64,000 bases of DNA, from assembly GCF_026262505.1 (NCBI RefSeq), contig NC_067205.1, positions 26,293,693 through 26,357,692 of the forward strand, written 5' to 3'. Both the position numbers and the translations under genes were made by a program. The notes under the pieces were generated by a model. That model saw nothing but the letters and a program-made list of their open reading frames with translations. It was not told the DNA's origin and made no database searches. Below, in pieces: positions 61,250-64,000 of the stretch; within the stretch, counting starts at the first letter, position 1; the number at the start of each line of letters is the position of its first letter. Source of the stretch: Trichomonas vaginalis G3. Taxonomy: Eukaryota; Parabasalia; Trichomonadida; Trichomonadidae.

Positions 61250-61732
61250 ATGACCGAAGAAGTTGAAACGGTAGATTTGACACCACAAACAAAAAGTTCA
61301 GAACCATTGTCAAAACCTGTCAAAGAACTTACAGATGAAGAGAAAAATTCAATAATAGAAAGTGCCAGGTCTGGAAATACAAACCCTAACTATAAAGTCA
61401 CTTTTCATAGAAATGGAACGGCTAGTATCTCAAAAAAGAAACAGACTCTCACAAATAAAATATTGAAGTCTGAAGGAGCTTTCGAGACAACAGATGGAAA
61501 AGTTTACTTCACTGACCAACAGTTCATTATAGAACATCTCATTGACTTAGAGTCGAAATATTCTAAACTTTACAACAAACACAAAAAGTTGAAAGGAAAA
61601 CAAAAACAAATGGCATATGATATTTATGAAGATGTTGACGACACAACTGTTCCTGCAAGTGAAGTAAAGTCAGAGGAACCGAAAAGTGACGAAAAACCGA
61701 TAGAAGAAGAAAAACCAAAAACCAAAGTTTAG
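61250..61732 (+). CDS. Mav2 160-residue charged protein, homologue of 14490-14909
   Basis: MTEEVETVDLTPQTKSSEPL, then EEKNSIIESARSG and YKVTFHRNGTASISKKKQTL, a coiled middle (ESKYSKLYNKHKKLKGKQK) and an acidic/basic tail. It shares the central short beta-rich motif with the Mav1 protein next to the capsid gene. Function unknown. Conservation across two Maverick subfamilies suggests a core role. Confidence 0.55.
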   Translation: MTEEVETVDLTPQTKSSEPLSKPVKELTDEEKNSIIESARSGNTNPNYKVTFHRNGTASISKKKQTLTNKILKSEGAFETTDGKVYFTDQQFIIEHLIDLESKYSKLYNKHKKLKGKQKQMAYDIYEDVDDTTVPASEVKSEEPKSDEKPIEEEKPKTKV

Positions 61733-61841
61733 TTTCCAAACTAAACCAAGTCAACCTTCATTAGCTGGTATGGGTTGGCGTCAAAGACTTATGGCAGCAG
61801 GCGGTTATGTAAAGTAAAGAAAAAAATTTTATTTTATAAAA

Positions 61842-62114
61842 ATGCCCATATAGAATGGAAAGTCTGCTAGAATAAAAGCAGAGTTACAAAGATATGGTTG
61901 GAGAGTTTCGAAGAAGTTTAAATATAGGAAGGGAAAGCCAATAAAAGTCTATGACAAATTGGCAGGTCTTACCTACGAATTAGATTTGGAAACAGCACGT
62001 GCCAATTATCCAAACAGACTAGAGAGGTTAGAAGAAGAACGTCTTATGGACATGCCTTTCGATGTTAGTGAACCTCAAGTTGAAGGACACGACGGCTTTG
62101 CCAGATTCTACTGA
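61842..62114 (+). pseudogene. Mav2 small basic protein, unknown
   Basis: Coding-like sequence with KSARIKAELQRYGWRVSKKF, KYRKGKPIKVYDKLAGLTYE and an end DVSEPQVEGHDGFARFY. Short, basic start and acidic end. It may be interrupted near its start. It ends just before the polymerase-like gene. Confidence 0.4.
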
Positions 62115-62128
62115 AACATGACGAACAA

Positions 62129-63985
62129 TTGCATCCTTTGAGAAGGAAAAAAGGAAAAGGTGAAGACGCACATGCTCCCATGGAAAGAACAAGATATGCA
62201 TATGAAAAGTATCGTGAAGTTAGAAGTCAAATTACATCTGGTCGAACCTTTACAGTAAACTTTGACGAAGGAAAGAACAAAGAAGGCTTCATGGGAGTAC
62301 TTGCTGCATCAAGACGAAATAAGAAAGGACACAATCTCAGATTGACCATAACAGATTTGGATGGTCACATTTACTATGCACATGGCAATGAACAAACAGC
62401 CGCAAAACTTCTTGACGCTTTCAAGACTACAAAGAGAGAACAAATGGTTGACTCCGACTCAGACATTTTGAATGCAATTGAAGGAATTGCAAGTGTCAAG
62501 TTCGAATGGTACCAACCTAACCCTCAAGCAGTCAGACAACATGCTGGATACTTCCCGTTCATAAATAAGTCTGACATTGACTTGACAAGGTATGGAATTT
62601 ACAATTCAATTGAAACAATTGTCAACGAACCTTGCATTCTTACATGTCTCAGGAACTCTGGTCTTGTTACAGATGAGAAGATGAAGTATCTTGAGTCATG
62701 TGTGAAGACAAGGTACATTCTCAGAGGTCAATTGGCAAAAATTGCACCGTTGGCAAATGTCAATATCCGAGTCAACATACCTACAGCTAAAGGTTCTTCA
62801 CATGACGACTATGTTGTTGACAAAGACTTACCATGGTTGAAGATTGTAATTGTCCACAACCACTTCATGTTGAACGAAAGTCTTACAAACCCATTCTTTG
62901 GTAAAAGTAAGTGCAACATTGTCAGAGCTGTAAACATTCTTTTCGAGAAAGGTTTGTTGGAACCAATTCCAGATGACAAGCTGACAGAAACTTTTGTACC
63001 AAAAGACGAAACAAACTTTTCATTGTTAGCAAGACCAAAAGTTGTTCCAGACAAAGTTCTAGTACAAAAGAAGTACACAGTTCCACAAGGGGTTGGTATG
63101 TTCGGATACCAACCTGAACCAGAAGAACTTCCAATGAGGTTGCAAGAACTTCAAGATGCTATAAACAAACTTCCATTGAGACATCCAATTGACGTCAAAT
63201 TGTATTGGAGAGCATCTGAGTTAGGTCAGAAGGTTTTATATGAAACAGGTTGCTTCGACGATGTTTATGAGATAACAGGAGAAGTTTCTCAGAAGATAAG
63301 AGACTCACTTGAATTTCCACAAACTGGACCAATTGGTTGCGACAAGTTCGACTCAGATGAAAAGATATACTATGTCGACCTTAACGCTGCATACATGAGG
63401 TTTGTCCAATATATTCCGACTGGAATTCCAAACGAAGATGGTGAGTTCCCGGGAAGGAACTATACAGTTGGAAAAGTCATACAACAACTGTATGATATTA
63501 GGAAAGCTTCAAACCCCAAACTTGCAATGACACTCAAATTGCTTATGAATTCGACATGGGGATATTCCATTAAGAAACCTCAAGAGATGAAGAGTAAACA
63601 TTATGAGAAGGTCGACAACTTTGTTGAAAGGTTTTCTCCTTTTGTTTTGAAGTACGAATTCACTCAAGGTCAAAGTGGCTTAGTAACCACATTAAAACCT
63701 ATTGTCGAACATTGGTCTTACCCTCAGTTCGCAAAGGCAGTCCTTGACAACTACAACAAATTCTTCTCCGAAGTCAAATCCAAAGTGAAGGTTTACTATG
63801 AGAACATTGACGCACTCATGACGAACGAAGAAGGCTATAACAAACTCATTGAAATGGGTTTAGTCGGTGAAAAGATGGGCTGTTTTAAGCTAGATAAGGT
63901 ATTTTCCGAAGTTCATGTAATATCGAAAAGGAAATATTGGGGCATACTTGAAGACGGCACAGAAATAAAACATTGCATGAAATAA
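62129..63985 (+). CDS. Divergent PolB-like protein, Mav2
   Basis: Open for 618 codons; first in-frame ATG at 62180. Palm motifs of family-B polymerases appear late: A, IYYVDLNAAYMRF (about 413-425); B, LKLLMNSTWGYS (about 470-481); C, VYYENIDALMTNEEG (about 554-568). Before them, residues about 167-250 hold PCILTCLRNSG and NHFMLNES, matching the N-terminal domain of the Mav1 polymerase (NCFVYACIQAG, DHYMLNE). I see no exonuclease domain between, and the protein is half the usual length, so it is either a reduced polymerase lineage or a remnant. It probably replicated the element. Confidence 0.65.
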   Translation: MHPLRRKKGKGEDAHAPMERTRYAYEKYREVRSQITSGRTFTVNFDEGKNKEGFMGVLAASRRNKKGHNLRLTITDLDGHIYYAHGNEQTAAKLLDAFKTTKREQMVDSDSDILNAIEGIASVKFEWYQPNPQAVRQHAGYFPFINKSDIDLTRYGIYNSIETIVNEPCILTCLRNSGLVTDEKMKYLESCVKTRYILRGQLAKIAPLANVNIRVNIPTAKGSSHDDYVVDKDLPWLKIVIVHNHFMLNESLTNPFFGKSKCNIVRAVNILFEKGLLEPIPDDKLTETFVPKDETNFSLLARPKVVPDKVLVQKKYTVPQGVGMFGYQPEPEELPMRLQELQDAINKLPLRHPIDVKLYWRASELGQKVLYETGCFDDVYEITGEVSQKIRDSLEFPQTGPIGCDKFDSDEKIYYVDLNAAYMRFVQYIPTGIPNEDGEFPGRNYTVGKVIQQLYDIRKASNPKLAMTLKLLMNSTWGYSIKKPQEMKSKHYEKVDNFVERFSPFVLKYEFTQGQSGLVTTLKPIVEHWSYPQFAKAVLDNYNKFFSEVKSKVKVYYENIDALMTNEEGYNKLIEMGLVGEKMGCFKLDKVFSEVHVISKRKYWGILEDGTEIKHCMK

Positions 63986-64000
63986 AAAATTTATTTTTAA

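Larger units (their letters stand above)
55142..64000. mobile_element. Maverick/Polinton element Mav2, partial and decayed
   Basis: From about 55142 the sequence holds a Maverick-type gene set different in order and sequence from Mav1: adenine methyltransferase-like gene, capsid-family remnant, phage-type fibre, integrase, small virion-like proteins and a PolB-like gene. No capsid protein or ATPase is in view; they would lie beyond 64000. Many genes are interrupted (about ten or more breaks over 9 kb), so it is older than Mav1. The exact left end is uncertain because it directly abuts the truncated MULE. Confidence 0.75.

Overview
The window looks like a chromosome piece of a parabasalid protist, most likely Trichomonas vaginalis. 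It is AT-rich. The few host genes are intronless, and two carry a TCACTTTT initiator a few bases before the ATG. There is a BspA-like surface protein, and the rest is packed with the transposon families known from that species: Maverick/Polinton, Tvmar1-type mariner, Mutator-like (MULE) and IS481-like elements. No rRNA, tRNA or CRISPR array was seen.

Layout. 1-4518 holds host genes: a broken BspA-like leucine-rich-repeat gene running off the left edge, an alpha/beta hydrolase, a Rab-type GTPase and a CS + Sel1-repeat tail-anchored protein. 4998-9494 is a 4.5-kb near-perfect palindrome (a foldback element with TA duplications) whose arms carry 122-bp tandem repeats built from three hairpins. 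9618-11439 is a rearranged locus: an SLC35-family transporter gene was hit by a mariner, the mariner was hit by a Maverick, and part of the locus was then inverted. 11440-32325 is an almost complete 20.9-kb Maverick (Mav1). It encodes a probable major capsid protein, protein-primed DNA polymerase B, integrase, packaging ATPase, phage-like tail fibres, a collagen-like fibre, two KilA-N proteins and several small virion-type proteins. 32771-36669 is an IS481-like DNA transposon with long inverted repeats and 11-bp target duplications. 39091-40866 is a non-coding inverted-repeat element. 41021-46340 and 48679-55141 are two nearly identical MULEs in opposite orientation, each with a transposase and a second conserved gene. 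Between them lies a 5'-truncated 2-Cys peroxiredoxin gene, and the second MULE contains a whole mariner (49477-50775). From about 55142 to the right edge is a second, more decayed Maverick (Mav2) of a different subfamily, with an adenine methyltransferase-like gene, fibre, integrase, capsid-related remnants and a short, divergent PolB-like gene.

How the parts work together. Mav1 reads like a virus genome integrated between long inverted repeats: replication (PolB), integration (integrase), capsid assembly (capsid, ATPase, minor proteins) and attachment (three adjacent fibre genes). Many Maverick genes have a TTTTTATCT-like motif just before the ATG, while MULE, mariner and host genes use TCA(T/C)TTTT. 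Three structural signals stand out. A hairpin just inside each Mav1 end has three base-pair-preserving double changes between the two ends. A roughly 26-bp twin-hairpin repeat occurs four times in Mav1, twice in the same reading frame of unrelated proteins. The foldback repeats keep a hairpin at one position while its sequence differs completely.
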